Source: an uncultured Clostridia bacterium (GTDB lineage: Bacteria; Bacillota; Clostridia; Saccharofermentanales; Fastidiosipilaceae). From it: 5,477 nucleotides of DNA. The stretch spans positions 1 through 5,477 of the forward strand of contig CAMXYS010000101.1 of NCBI GenBank assembly GCA_947253135.1. The letters run 5' to 3'. Below are positions 5,411 through 5,477 of this stretch, piece by piece; position 1 is the first letter of the stretch; each line of letters begins with the position of its first letter. Position numbers and translations under genes: made by a program. The notes beneath the pieces are model-generated. The model saw only the letters and a program-made list of their open reading frames with translations. It was not told where the DNA came from and ran no database searches.

Positions 5411-5477
5411 ATGAAGTATTTCTCTGATTGCGACAACAGGATCATGACCAAAAAACTGGGGTTGGCCCTCCGCGAAC
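5411..5477 (+). CDS. Start of an unidentified plus-strand ORF running off the window
   Basis: This is the only plus-strand frame still open at the right edge. From the ATG at 5411 it gives 22 codons (MKYFSDCDNRIMTKKLGLAL, then RE). Other in-frame starts are ATG 5378, TTG 5387 and ATG 5444. None has a strong ribosome site; 5411 has only a purine-rich stretch ahead (GAGAGCGGAAAA). The piece TKKLGLALRE resembles the first helix of an XRE/HTH_3-type regulator, but the fragment is too short to identify, and it may not be a gene. It is divergent from hflX across a 171-bp spacer containing a dyad, an arrangement common for regulators. Confidence 0.35.
   Translation, partial: MKYFSDCDNRIMTKKLGLALRE

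Overview
The window looks like chromosomal DNA from a low- to mid-GC Gram-positive bacterium, most likely a member of the Clostridia. This rests on strong AGGAGG ribosome binding sites, a TTG start on hflX, a SigA-type promoter, a U-tailed intrinsic terminator and a C-terminal FHA-type domain of a kind I associate with clostridial proteins. The placement is an inference; no rRNA or other decisive marker is present.

Layout from left to right. Positions 3-413 (+) hold the C-terminal 136 residues of a protein ending in a degenerate FHA domain. The genes from 492 to 5239 are all on the minus strand, so they are transcribed in the order hflX (ribosome-associated GTPase, 4097-5239), a THUMP/COG0116-type rRNA guanine methyltransferase (2771-3991), proA (glutamate-5-semialdehyde dehydrogenase, 1191-2483) and upp (uracil phosphoribosyltransferase, 492-1121). 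A 171-bp divergent spacer separates hflX from the first 22 codons of a plus-strand ORF that runs off the right edge (5411-5477).

hflX and the methyltransferase are 105 bp apart with no terminator visible between them and both act on the ribosome, so they probably form one transcript. proA has a 287-bp leader that codes for nothing convincing but contains three same-orientation DnaA-box-like 9-mers. upp has its own convincing extended -10 promoter directly after the proA stop. Minus-strand transcription most likely ends at a strong hairpin plus U-tract that lies inside the coding sequence of the convergent FHA gene.

The genes are conserved housekeeping functions, and I see no defence system, mobile element, CRISPR array, RNA gene or other new multi-gene system. 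The items worth a second look are small: the terminator embedded in the convergent gene, the loss of the phosphothreonine-binding residues of the FHA domain, the DnaA-box-like cluster, and two dyads in the upp and hflX control regions.
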